Below the pieces are notes generated by a model, which was not told where the DNA came from, did not search any database, and saw only the letters and a program-made list of their open reading frames with translations. Source: Spizellomyces punctatus DAOM BR117 (Eukaryota; Chytridiomycota; Chytridiomycetes; Spizellomycetales; Spizellomycetaceae). Taken from it: 39,180 bases of DNA. The stretch covers positions 112,667 to 151,846 of the forward strand of contig NW_015971561.1 in the NCBI RefSeq assembly GCF_000182565.1. The letters run 5' to 3'. Position 1 is the first letter of the stretch; every line of letters begins with the position of its first letter. This document shows, piece by piece, positions 1 through 9,600 of this stretch. The translations under genes and the position numbers were made by a program.

Positions 1-1
1 C

Positions 2-97
2 GGTCCTTCTGAAGATGCATTGATTTTGGCAAGAAACGTAAGTGCGGCGATTTTGAACCGTTTGTACGTCCTTGTCAATGATTTAATCGTGGCGTAG
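2..97 (+). CDS. Possible 3' end of a gene cut by the left edge
   Basis: One frame is open from base 2 to a TAG at 95-97 and ends with the hydrophobic tail AILNRLYVLVNDLIVA. It could be the C-terminus of a protein whose body lies left of the window. A GTAAGT at 37-42 in the same stretch could instead be a splice donor, in which case the reading is wrong. I do not recognise the family. It would be convergent with the AP-3 sigma gene. The call rests only on an open frame of 31 codons and a protein-like composition, so it is weak. Confidence 0.25.
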   Translation, partial: GPSEDALILARNVSAAILNRLYVLVNDLIVA

Positions 98-440
98 GCC
101 GGCTTCGACGTCTTCAATTGTTTAGATCTGATGCAAAACGGCAGTTTCCTCGAAGAACTCAAGTTTGGGCGGGGAGACGGTAACCTACATTACTATTTGT
201 ACAACTACCGGTGCCAGCCTTTGAAACCAGAGGAATGGGCTTGGTTCTGTTGTAATTTCCACCCTTGTACTAGAGGCCTGCCCAGATATAGGATTTGGAA
301 AATAGTGTATTTAGTGAACTAATGACTGAGCTGCCCTACCCAGCCAACATTTACGACGCCTTCCAATACATACTCCCGATTTAATTAGCTTTATTTGCAT
401 ACTATTTACAAAGTAGAAGGCTCTGAGCGCATTTTTTCCA
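98..440. other. Spacer between convergent gene ends, no gene seen
   Basis: About 340 bp between the possible left-edge gene end and the stop codon of the AP-3 sigma gene. A 63-codon open frame at 131-322 (+) resembles no family I know and has no splice context, so I treat it as chance. I see no RNA gene or repeat. Confidence 0.5.
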
Positions 441-1393
441 TCATCGAGCTGATTGTATCTTCCGCACGCCACTCATGGTCACAATATCATTTATATTTGT
501 TTCGAGGACCTAACAACCGAAGCGGTAAGCGTTCTGAGGACGCAAGATACATATGCCGTGGGAATGAATTGCAATCCATACCATTCCTCCTGATATCACC
601 TCCGACAACAATTGTGATACCTGGGAAGATAAAGGTGAGTGAGGAGGTATTCTGGTCATGTATGAGTACGTACCTCATCCGGTCGGAAAATTAAATCTAG
701 CTCGCAAACGTTGGTGAATATCCTGTCTAACGCCTCCACGAAAACCTGAACAGAGGAGTCAGGACCATATTGCGAACCGAGAGAGGGAGTAACTGACCTG
801 TATCAGATCCAGGATCCCTATAAACGAACATACATACGGATTAGACACGAGTAGTCAGCATCCGAATCGCCAAGCCTATCTCACCCAATTCACTTTCTGA
901 GGAATCAACAACAAAAACAAAGTACAGTGCTATGCCCCATCACAATCATATCAGCAGCTTGAACGACAAAGCTTCTTTATGCCAAACTTACTTGCGTAAT
1001 GCTAGAAGATTCTCAGTAAGTTAAATCATCTACCATGTATCGAAAAGATGGGAGCATATGTACCCTATATATTATTTTGGTGTCCTGTCCGCCTAGTAAT
1101 GTACTCCCCTCCAGGAAGTTGCAAACGTGATCTGGCCTTGAGGGTGGCAACAGATGGAATACATGAGTATGACTATAGATTCATATACATAGACTTCCTT
1201 ATACCTTTTATGCACAAGTCGAAATATTTCCTTCAACATTTCCTGCTGTGTGCTTACGTCCTTTTGTATCAAAAGCAATCAGTTACGTGCCATTGGCGAT
1301 CCTGTCGAGTTTGTCAGGTCCCACCATTTGCTGATACCACTGCATGAGCCGTGGTTTTCCGTGGTTATTGAATATCATGACCGCCTTGAGCAT
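441..1393 (-). CDS. APS3: AP-3 adaptor complex small (sigma) subunit
   Basis: Nine exons on the minus strand, in gene order: 1393-1325, 1260-1205, 1136-1064, 1001-992, 929-885, 817-798, 745-674, 620-582, 509-441; 150 aa. The start MLKAVMIFNNHGKPRL is the classic sigma-adaptin N-terminus. It is followed by VCNFLEG, HYATLYFVFVVDSSESELG, FVEALDRIF-TNVCELDLIF and GGMVLETNINDIV. SSESELGILDLIQ and GGMVLETN are typical of sigma-3 rather than sigma-1 or sigma-2. AP-3 sorts cargo from Golgi or endosomes to the vacuole or lysosome, and sigma is part of the tetramer core. All junctions keep phase. Exon 4 is only 10 nt and is needed to read HYATLYF. The tail after the core is short. Introns are 52-72 nt. 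Confidence 0.93.
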
Positions 1394-2066
1394 CGTTACT
1401 GTCTTTTACTCGGCTACTTTGTACGAATGTGATGCGATGGATTCTCGGCGGTTGTTGACTATTGCAGGCGGGGATTGAAACTCGCTCGAATGAGTCATTG
1501 GCTCACTGACGTGATGGAGAGCTTTTACTGCAGATGGAGACTCGTTTATTGCAACGTTATATCGTAGATTTGTGTTTTTTTGAGCCTTTCATTGGCTTTT
1601 GTCAACCATCACAGTATGTAGTTATAAGCGACAGACGAATGATGTTTTGATTTGTGCTTTGTCCATCAATGCCAAGCACATCAACGGATGATCCAAAAGC
1701 ATCAGCGTCATTGGCGACTTGTCCGTCTTTCCTCCTCTTTCCTACTCTTGGGACCTGAATGTGTCCAGCGGACCCCGTGGTAATAAGACGCAGTCTTGTT
1801 CTTCAAAAGGGCGGATGCAATTCTCATAATGATGACCAAAAAGAAAAGAATAGATCCATGAACGTTTGGAGAATCACACCCTACTAATCGGCAGCTGGAT
1901 CTGCAAAACAACACCGTCTCCTAGACGTTGGGACAAGGCATTTCCCATATCGACAGCGATTCCGGGGAGGTGATGCGCAAATAGGATATACACATTGCAA
2001 ATGGAAACTATATACAGTGATCGATCTTTCGCAGGCAACCAGAGATTGCCTCCCAATTAGCCAGTC
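1394..2066. other. Upstream region of the AP-3 sigma gene and 3' flank of PDRG1
   Basis: About 670 bp between two minus-strand genes. It should hold the AP-3 sigma promoter and the PDRG1 3' UTR. Two minus-strand open frames (1708-1914, 1874-2056) are present. One has a hydrophobic stretch (ILFFLVIIM) and a basic tail, but neither matches a family I know nor joins cleanly by splicing. A tiny membrane protein here cannot be excluded. Confidence 0.4.
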
Positions 2067-2598
2067 TCAGTCCGTTACAGGATGCCGAACCATGGTGCGG
2101 AGATCGTCCTTTCCTATGCTCTTCAACTCAAACCCCTTCGTTCTGTCTATTTTGCCCTTTTCCTTCAACTCTAGATCTCGAGTTCTTTCCTTGATACTGT
2201 CTCGCAATCGGCTTATCTCTGCATCTATGTTTTGTTGATCTTTCTCAAGATTCTCCTTCGCACTTTCTTTGGGAAGCTTCATGAACAGGCCGCCGGCAAA
2301 GAAATACACTCGTTTATCTGTCGCATATTCGCTGTTTGGCACCAAGTTTGCAAGTGAAATGACGCAGCTACATACCATCCTTCATCTTTCCCTGCCTGAA
2401 TGACGCCAAGGCCATCCTATTCTCGTTCCGTCTCCTGTCCAGATCTATGATGAGCTGCTTCTCTGTCAGAATTTCTTCGGCAATTCGCTCAAGTTCCGCC
2501 TGATCTGCTCCCAAAGTTGAAAAAGAGGAAATACTGTCAGTGATGCATCCACAGAGAGGCCTTATCTTTAAGCCTTACAGACTTTGCAAGTATTGCAT
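2067..2598 (-). CDS. PDRG1: PDRG1 homologue (prefoldin-like co-chaperone subunit)
   Basis: Three exons in gene order: 2598-2579, 2533-2376, 2317-2067; 142 aa. The protein aligns along its length with human PDRG1 (p53 and DNA damage-regulated gene 1): AEEILTEKQLIIDLDRRRNE, then FAGGLFMKLPKESAKENLEK, then a C-terminal GFELKSIGKDDLRTM. The fold expected is a beta-type prefoldin, with two coiled-coil helices flanking a beta-hairpin. PDRG1 is a subunit of the R2TP/prefoldin-like complex that helps assemble RNA polymerases and PIKK kinases; that role is family knowledge. The short first exon (20 nt) and the 45- and 58-nt introns were chosen because only they keep the frame. The start lies 161 bp from the divergent SDHAF4 start, so the two probably share a promoter. 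Confidence 0.88.
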
Positions 2599-2759
2599 GG
2601 TGTTGCAAGATTGAGACGCAAAACGGGTGGTTGGTGGTCAAGATCTCTACAGAATGGTGTTTGGACAAGGCGATCTCTTAGTAATTTATCGCGTCCCCAT
2701 TTACGACTGGCAGCAACTGACCATTCCTTCTTTACACTCAACAACAACAATTCGCCATA

Positions 2760-3101
2760 ATGCTGCGTTCTCCAAGGCCTCAACTAATAATACGGTCACT
2801 TCCTCGTCTAACCGTAATCCGATCATATGCCAGCCCACCACCATTCTCACAACCGGGACCAATCCCTCTCGGTGACAAGGAAGCGCAAAAGGAATTTGAA
2901 GAGCTCGTGAAAAAGGCAGAAGAGTTGGCAGCGAAAGAAGGACAAGAAGGTCTAAAGCACCCAGACGCTTTGGAAAAGTTGCAGGGGGAAGACTGGGAAG
3001 GGGAAAAGAACCCTGCCACCGGGGAGGTTGGTGGCCCAAAAGGAAAGGAGCCTACTCGGTATGGAGATTGGGAGAGGAAGGGAAGAGTGTACGACTTTTA
3101 G
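2760..3101 (+). CDS. SDHAF4: Succinate dehydrogenase assembly factor 4 (Sdh8/SDHAF4)
   Basis: Intronless, 113 aa. The N-terminus (MLRSPRPQLIIRSLPRL) is basic with no acidic residues, as in a mitochondrial presequence. The middle is a charged helix rich in KE and AE. The C-terminus carries the family signature: GEVGGPKGKEPTRYGDWERK followed by GRVYDF. SDHAF4 is a small matrix chaperone that binds the flavinylated SdhA subunit and promotes its pairing with SdhB during complex II assembly. Length and motif position match the family. It is divergent from PDRG1. The complex II membrane anchor gene SDH4 lies about 23 kb to the right. Confidence 0.93.
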   Translation: MLRSPRPQLIIRSLPRLTVIRSYASPPPFSQPGPIPLGDKEAQKEFEELVKKAEELAAKEGQEGLKHPDALEKLQGEDWEGEKNPATGEVGGPKGKEPTRYGDWERKGRVYDF

Positions 3102-3261
3102 GAAGCAGTAGATATGTGCCTCCTCTAGAAATAGCACCTGTATCCATTATCTTTTTTTAATGTGCATAGTCAAGCATTCTGCGTGGCGTGGTCATAACCA
3201 ACTCATTCTCTCAGCACATTGAGAATCACACTTTGGTCGCGATCCTGAGATCAACAGAGAA

Positions 3262-4678
3262 ATGTCACTTGTACCGCTGGACTATGGTTCTTCCGATGAC
3301 GACGATGAGACAAGCCAAGGACAGGCGAAGGCAGCTTCACCTGTACCATCGCAGTCTGCCAAAAACCCTCACACTTCGTCGACCGGTCTAGCCGCCGTAC
3401 TCCCGTCACCCAAAAGCAATTCGACTTCCCGTTCCTCCCTTTTTGCATCACTCCCTCCCCCAACTCAGCAGTCGAATGCGACAAAGAATGTCGCATCCCA
3501 ACCTTCAGAACGGAAGAAGGTGAAAATATTTGTCGATCTCCCAATGGATGATGATGTCCTGGAGAATATTGGCGCAGAGACAGATCAGACAAAGCCAAAG
3601 AAAGGGTCAAGTCTGTTTGCAATGCTGCCAGCACCGAAGAAGACAGGAGACACCAAATCGGAGAGAGTTGCAGAGTCTAGTGGAGTAACCAAACCTTCGG
3701 TGCCCAGCAAGGCAGCGCCCGCCATGGTGCCCTATTCATTATCAAAGAAGAAGGTTCCAACGAAAGGAGCTTCAGCGATCACAAGCGAGTCCACAGCAGC
3801 AGATAATATCGCAAAACCGATCCCCAAAAAAGAGGAGGAACCCGAAGTGGGTCCAGACTCTTTCTTCACACTGCGTACGTTTGCGTTGGATATCTTGTGC
3901 AACTTGTCTGGTATTCACTTGTCCCAATTGACAGCCGAACCTTCATTGGACAACTACGAAACAAGCGATGACGGTCCAGTACTACAGCAATCGTCCTCGC
4001 AACCAACGATATCAGCCTCTGCACAATATGCATGCGTGTCAGCATCTTCTCAGTATGCATATCCATCCCATTCCTCGACGGATTACTACACATACGACTC
4101 TAATGCAATGTATGCTTATCCCGGTGGTTATGGAAATGAATCAATAACGCCATCATCGTCAACGGGCGCTATGGGAGGATTGTCAGAAGCCGATGTGCGT
4201 TGTCTGCTTTGTCATTTCGTTTAGTGTGCATGAACAAAGAGCATTTACTTTTACTATTCCAGTTGAGAGCATTTGGGACGCGCGACCGGAAACTTGAAGA
4301 AACCATTGAAATTAAAGAAATTTCGCAGTCGCAGCTGATGGGTGACGCTCGGCAGCTGGAAGCAACGAGAAGTGCCTCTATGACGGGAGGTAATCTAAAG
4401 GTTAGAACTACAAGCAAATGTTGCTTTTTGGCCATACTCTAATGGTCTAATGCTCTGCCTCAGGGTCTCGCACCATCAAGAGGACAGAAGCGGAAGCACA
4501 ACATCATGTCTCTTGCTTTTGAAGCGAAGCAGCGAGAGGAAGCATTGAAAGACATGGCGGCACATAGAATTGCAAGTAAACAGTCCACGAGAGCTAAATA
4601 TGGTAGGTGACAATCATCTGATTTGAGCTCGGGTGCTGCATGAAGGGACTCATGTTGATATTCGAAACAGGATTTTGA
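3262..4678 (+). CDS. PRCC: PRCC-family protein (spliceosome-linked, proline-rich)
   Basis: Five exons: 3262-3874, 3935-4194, 4263-4400, 4464-4602, 4671-4678; 385 aa. The N-terminus MSLVPLDYGSSDDDDE, a long low-complexity Ser/Pro/Lys region with repeated SSLFA-LP motifs, a Tyr-rich segment near residues 240-280 and the C-terminal block match PRCC. That block contains RKHNIMSLAFEAKQREEALK and RAKYGF. PRCC homologues associate with the spliceosome; in humans PRCC is known from a TFE3 fusion. The last exon is only 8 nt (GATTTTGA). Reading through its donor would end the protein in YGR, while splicing restores the conserved terminal YGF. The first intron is 60 nt, so the frame looks continuous without splicing, but removing it gives a cleaner protein. 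It is convergent with the RNF220 gene. Confidence 0.88.
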
Positions 4679-4947
4679 CATGGCATCTGTCACTCCAAAC
4701 CTCTGTATATACAAGTAACGATTCGAGATTTGCCCATGCTGCTGAGAGTAACATTTGTGGCTCACTCCCAGAAGCGACAACAGAACACCTCACTTGGGTC
4801 CCCTAAACATTGGCAATGATAGTGGAAGCCATGGAGGACTTGATCTGCACAAAAATGCGAATTTCCAATGTTGTCTAACTATTTACATTCCTACACCCTG
4901 GCTTATCCATGAGAATGAGATCACAACGAAGGCATTGTAGTTGCTTG

Positions 4948-6849
4948 TTATAAATAAATCCTTCGCAAATCTGCGGGTGCTGTGATCTTTTGGCATTGTG
5001 GACATAACCGCTTTGTCGCCAGAGTTTGGAGCCAACACCTGTATTTTCAAGAGATATGAGATACACAAGTCACGCGCAGATACACCATTTCATCCGAAAC
5101 TTACGTCTCACAATGTACATGCCAACAAATAACAGAAACCAGCGGAATCTTATATGCCTCAAGACATATAAGACATTTGTGAGAGGATTTCGTGGTTTGT
5201 GATTCCTGAGGTGCGTGGGCTTGTATCAGCTTAAGTTCTTATGACTTTGCGGACCACAAACGAGCGTACCAAATCCCGTACTCGTGCCTTTAATGACTCA
5301 ATAATCAGCTTGGTGTCTCCGGAAAGTGTGTGCAAACTGTCATCCGCTGGTTCATTGCATTAGTGCACACTCGACAGAATAACGGCAAGATGCGTCAATA
5401 CTCACATGTCTCTACCGCCCCATCGACATCCATATTATGTTCATTTGTATCCAATCTATTCCACATGTTGAATGTCAGTGGGCTCCATGCGCGTGTGACG
5501 CACAAAAGGACAAACTACGCACAAATTAAGTTCTTGCCCAATTCGAGTTCCTCCCCCGGTATCTCCATTTTCTCCGTCGCCATCGCCGCCTTCACGAAAC
5601 GCGCGAATATGCTGTTCTGAATATTGCGACTCGCCAAATTCGCCCGTACCGTCGTCATCAATGTCAATCTCTTCGTCTGTGTCTTCGTCTGTCTTTTTGT
5701 GTACTGAAAAGCCACTAGCTTATGCTGGCGTGAGCTGACAACGTAAATGGAATAAAGCCTATAAAAGCAGACTCACCTGCCAAGCCGCCTTCAAGCATCG
5801 CGGTGGCTCGTACACGTGTCTGACCAGCCCATTCGTACTCTTCCCACACTTGCCCCCCGTTTGTGTCGTCAGAAGTAGTCGCTGGTCCGGCCATTTGCGC
5901 GGCGAGACACTGATCAATATGGCGATTGACCATTTCAGAATCCGTGGGCAATACATCACCACACATGAAGCATGTGTTTCCATCGCCCTCTGCATCTATA
6001 AACAGGACGTTTAACACTGGCTAGCCGAGAGTTTTTACAACTGACAATGCTTACAAGGATCATTCCCGCCTCTTGGTCGCTTCCGCGATCCTGCTAACGG
6101 ACAGTTGAGTAAACCTGATACATGGAGACAACGAAGACGCTCGCGCCCGACCAGATCTTACGCACCTGCCTTGTTACTTTGAACTGTGCGTTTCAAGCGA
6201 CTCGCTCGAACCTGATACAGTAGCTAAAAAAGCTCCGTGTGAGAACCAAGCATGAGACAAGAGTCGCATTTGTCCTGATCAATACCAGTTCGTTTTCATC
6301 CAACTGGCCAGCACCGGCCGAAGCGCTCCCTTTTCCCTTATTTGTAGATGCTATCTGTTGCGCCGCTGCGACAGCCGCTCCTCTCCGCATTCTAGATCTG
6401 ATTTAAAAAACTATGAATTGACCTGCCGACTGCCATGCGTCAACAGACAAGCTAACCCACTTTGCAAAATCATCCACAGGCTCTGGTGACAGATTTCCTT
6501 TCAATCTCCCAAGCTCCCATTCATAATGCTGCTCAAAAGCAGCCTTCGTAATAGGTTGGGAGCATATTGGGCAACGTCTGGTAGAACCTGAAATGGCGTT
6601 GTTTAGGACTTGCCCATGGGACCTGCTAATTGTCTGGACCCCCACACTTCCATTGCTTTCCATGTGGCATCCTTCACTCTTCCATCTTCCATCTTCCATC
6701 ATATCATACGAACCTTGGGTGTCGTTAAGCGGCCGACCTGCTCTTCCCGCACTTTTTCCCCGACTCCTGCAATATTCACAGATCAGTTCCACTGCTGCAA
6801 GCGTCACGGAAAACATCGCACGGATTTTCCTACTTTGAGCTCGCAGCAT
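4948..6849 (-). CDS. RNF220: RNF220-type RING E3 ubiquitin ligase
   Basis: Ten exons in gene order: 6849-6461, 6397-6286, 6211-6166, 6090-6055, 5995-5777, 5703-5523, 5455-5406, 5346-5270, 5229-5105, 5038-4948; about 441 aa. It has a first Cys pair (RRCPICSQPI) with a following H-x-WELGRLKG segment, as in the RNF220 N-terminal domain. A second zinc-binding block follows (CFMCGDVLPTD then HIDQCL), then an acidic stretch (EEIDIDDDGTGEFGESQYSE). The C-terminal RING reads CLICLEAYKIPLVSVICWHV, then HCETCW and LCPQC, and ends APADLRRIYL, almost the same as the human end. RNF220 ubiquitinates transcription regulators; substrates here are unknown. All internal phases fit. The first exon is least sure: it holds a 7-bp tandem repeat (near 6680-6700) and could hide an intron. 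One intron is only 40 nt. Confidence 0.88.
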
Positions 6850-6977
6850 CAGTTGCTGAAGCAGTCTGTGGCATATCGGTTCATAAAGGGAACCTCGCTC
6901 GGGGAGAGCCCGGAAAATCTTGCAAATTGCGAACTAGTAGTTGGTCCGCCAGAGTCGTTTTGCTGACTTCAAAATAT

Positions 6978-6985
6978 TCACGTGA
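6978..6985. promoter_or_regulatory. TCACGTGA palindromic bHLH-type site
   Basis: An exact 8-bp palindrome about 130 bp upstream of the RNF220 start and 21 bp from the telomere-like repeat. CACGTG is the core site of bHLH factors such as Cbf1/USF. The same core occurs in two other spacers of this window. That a factor binds here is inference. Confidence 0.4.
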
Positions 6986-7005
6986 TTTCGAGTGTGATAA
7001 TCATC

Positions 7006-7023
7006 GGTTAGGGTTAGGGTTAA
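7006..7023 (+). repeat. Interstitial telomere-like repeat (TTAGGG, just over two units)
   Basis: GGTTAGGGTTAGGGTTAA is two full TTAGGG units plus part of a third. It lies inside a normal gene-rich region about 160 bp upstream of RNF220, so it is not a chromosome end. Short teloboxes in fungal promoters can bind Tbf1/TRF-like Myb factors; use here is inferred from position. Confidence 0.6.
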
Positions 7024-7208
7024 CAAATCAGTAGGATGAATGTTGAAGGCGCTGGGGAGATATGCCAGACTGTGTTCTATACATGTATGCAATTGGAGGT
7101 TTGCGGTCCTGCACAAAACTCCAGATAAATGACGAATCTACATTTCTATCGGCTAGCTGTTCATGTTCTCTATCTTCATTATGAGGCTCTTTGGGAGGGC
7201 GCACTTTT

Positions 7209-8431
7209 TCACCCGGCAATGATGTTGTGCTTCACCAGACCCTTCTTCACCTGGTCTTTTATGATGCTGTGCGTCTTTGTGGTGGGATGAACATCAAACA
7301 TGATAAACTGACTCGGGTCTGCGCACATTATCCAAGTAGCCGGATTATTGAGATCGACTTGCTGCAAGCAAGGCTTGGTGATATCCGTCAAGGGCATATT
7401 ATACCCAAAAGATTTACGGTTCAACGCAATGTATCCGAACTCGATAGCCATGTCTGAGACATGCAAAGTGAGATAAAATCCAGGAAATCTTGCCCGCAAC
7501 GTTTGCACCCTTACCCATTGTAACAAGCTTGACACTCGGGTTTGCCACGCTGAATTTAAGGAGCTCAAGACCCAAGCGCAGGTTGTGCTCGAGGAATGGA
7601 ATCTTTTCCTGTCCTGGAGCCATGTTGAAGACAAGCAAATTCTTTGCGCCGGCAGCAACCCTGTTTGTTTTCCATCCAATACATGCGTCAATTGACACAT
7701 CCACATAAGGTACTGCCAGACAGAGTTACTTACAGAGTATTGATAGACTTCATTGTTGCGTCAACAACGGTAGCGGGACTTAGGGGGGTTTTGGCATTAA
7801 AATAGTCTGGACAATTATGAGCATGCCGATTAGATTTTGGCGACTTGGATCTTGCGAATAAAGTTACTTACCATTAGCACCGGACCAGACAGAAAACAAG
7901 GTTGTCGCAGGGTCAAATTGGGGTTTGGAATCTTTCCAAGTAGTCACTTGCTGAATAAGACCAGGCATTTCGGGTATTATAGTTCCAGTTGGAGCTTCTC
8001 CCTAATTGTGTCAAAGTGTGAATACCATACTAAAAAAATCTTGGAGCCATGCAATCGCATGGATATACCTTGACAGACATTGAATCAGTGCTAGATCCCC
8101 CAAACGCATGATTCTCCATTTCCGTTCCGAGCTCTTGCGAAAGGTATTCCACCCAAGTTGGTCCATTGCTGTACCGACCTTGAGAGTAAAAGCTAGGGTA
8201 CGGGTACGTGTTGTTCAAGATTCTAAAAGTGTTGCCGTTGTCTGACAGGGAATCACCGAAAGCTACAATCTTTTTGAGGCCAGCAGGCTTCGAGCCCGGG
8301 ATTTCCCAGGGCCAGAGTGGAAGCGAGAGTCGGCGGTCCAGGACTGCATGTATTTCATCTCGCCGTTCAACAGGGGCAGAGTATGCAGATGTAGCCGCAA
8401 GGGCCAAAAGAACTGGAGCAAAGGGACGCAT
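7209..8431 (-). CDS. Secreted GDSL/SGNH-family esterase
   Basis: Five exons in gene order: 8431-8069, 8001-7872, 7806-7734, 7660-7515, 7453-7209; 318 aa. Residues 1-19 look like a signal peptide (MRPFAPVLLALAATSAYSA). Block I is IVAFGDSLSDNGN with Ser61 as the expected nucleophile. Later features are GPTWVEYLS, the oxyanion-type Gly in HAFGGSS, the Asn in WSGAND, and the C-terminal FDVHPTTKTH with the catalytic His. The layout resembles fungal CE16-like acetylesterases and thermolabile-haemolysin-type phospholipases; the substrate cannot be read from sequence. The final block is odd: Asp291 is two residues before His293, while the family normally has D-x-x-H. Introns are 61-73 nt and all phases fit. 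Confidence 0.87.
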
Positions 8432-9600
8432 AGATGGTGACGGACAGATGAGGTGATTGAATAGTTAATGGCAATCTACACGAGAGGCGAGTACATTCAC
8501 TTTCTGGGCACCTTTTTAACTAGGTCAACTTGGTCTTTTTGGCATATCTTTTTTTGACAGTCCTTCTTTTCTAAAACCGTTTTTTCCAACAAAGATCCTA
8601 AAAGAAAAAGGTGTATGCAAACAATTTCATATCCGCTCGTTGGCAATGGCCGCAATGCTTTATTTTTTGTCTTTACTGTGCAACGAAACCGTTTGCTTTT
8701 GAACAAAACAACTCGCCATGGCGGGGATCTACGACAGTTTTCTTCTTGTGTGTGTTGTGACGAGATGGAACTTCTAACCCATGGACGCAAATCAAAAAGC
8801 AAGACGCGGACAAGTGTCACTTGAGTTGCTCCAATCCCGTTGAGCGTATAAGTTTCATTGCCGTCTTCCTTTTGTTTAAAGCTGTTTTTATTCCTTTAAA
8901 TTGGGGGACTCTCCATCAACACACTCAACAAGAGGTTGTTTGGTACGTCTTTTGACTTCCGATGGCCGCCGCAAATCCACCCATGACCATCCAAAAGCAA
9001 CAAAATATGGCATGCCCGCGGTCTTTGCCAACAACTTTTATAAATGATGTTGATGCACTGCTTTTGTTAAATACCACCTAGTAGGAAAAGCCCCGTTTCT
9101 CTCTGCAGGTTCTACCTACGTCCATCCTAGTCTCTGATGCTTATTGTTGAATCTTGCCCAACCTCCAACTGATGGAAACCTTTACTGCTTTCATTAGGAA
9201 ATTGATTTAATTTTTAAAACAAAACAACCATCAACTGGTCCTTTTGCTTATGGGCTCGGATCGTCTCTCCAACCCCATGAATGGTTAAGCTGCAAAAGGC
9301 ACTTATAACACACGACCATCAAACAAACCATATATTCCTTTGCATTGTTTTAGTACGAATAGCGTAGGGATTTATTTCCAAGTCCCAAAACCTCTGCAAA
9401 GTGCCTGAAACGTGAGGCGTACGAGTTGCAAAAGGGCAACGAGAGCTGAAACGCGGTCAGTCTTTTGCTTCTTTAGAGCGGGAATCTTTCAAAATGTCAC
9501 ACTCCGAATCTCTCAACATTGCACTTCATCCTCCTACGCACTTTTTAAACAGTCTGCTCTCCCTCCAGTCTCGGGTCGGCATGCAGGACGGATCTGCATC
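8432..9600. other. Large divergent promoter region (GDSL esterase / arrestin)
   Basis: At about 1.17 kb this is the longest gene-free stretch in the window. It is AT-rich, with T/A runs (for example near 8550-8600) and a TATAAA-like stretch near 9038. Open frames on both strands (8497-8820 minus, 9412-9825 plus) are short and look unlike protein. A 5' noncoding exon of the arrestin gene could lie here, but nothing shows it. Confidence 0.5.

Larger units (their letters stand above)
6850..7208. other. Spacer upstream of RNF220, 3' of the GDSL esterase
   Basis: About 360 bp, expected to hold the RNF220 promoter. It contains a TCACGTGA palindrome and a short telomere-like repeat, both listed separately. 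No supported gene. Confidence 0.5.

Noticed and set aside
1708-1914. Small minus-strand membrane protein
   Set aside because: A single hydrophobic stretch in a spacer with no homology and no splice support.
7006-7023. TTAGGG repeats as a chromosome end
   Set aside because: Only two to three units, flanked on both sides by normal genes.
7209-7706. 165-codon frame as a gene separate from the GDSL esterase
   Set aside because: It is the last GDSL exon read through an intron; splicing at 7454-7514 gives the correct family sequence.
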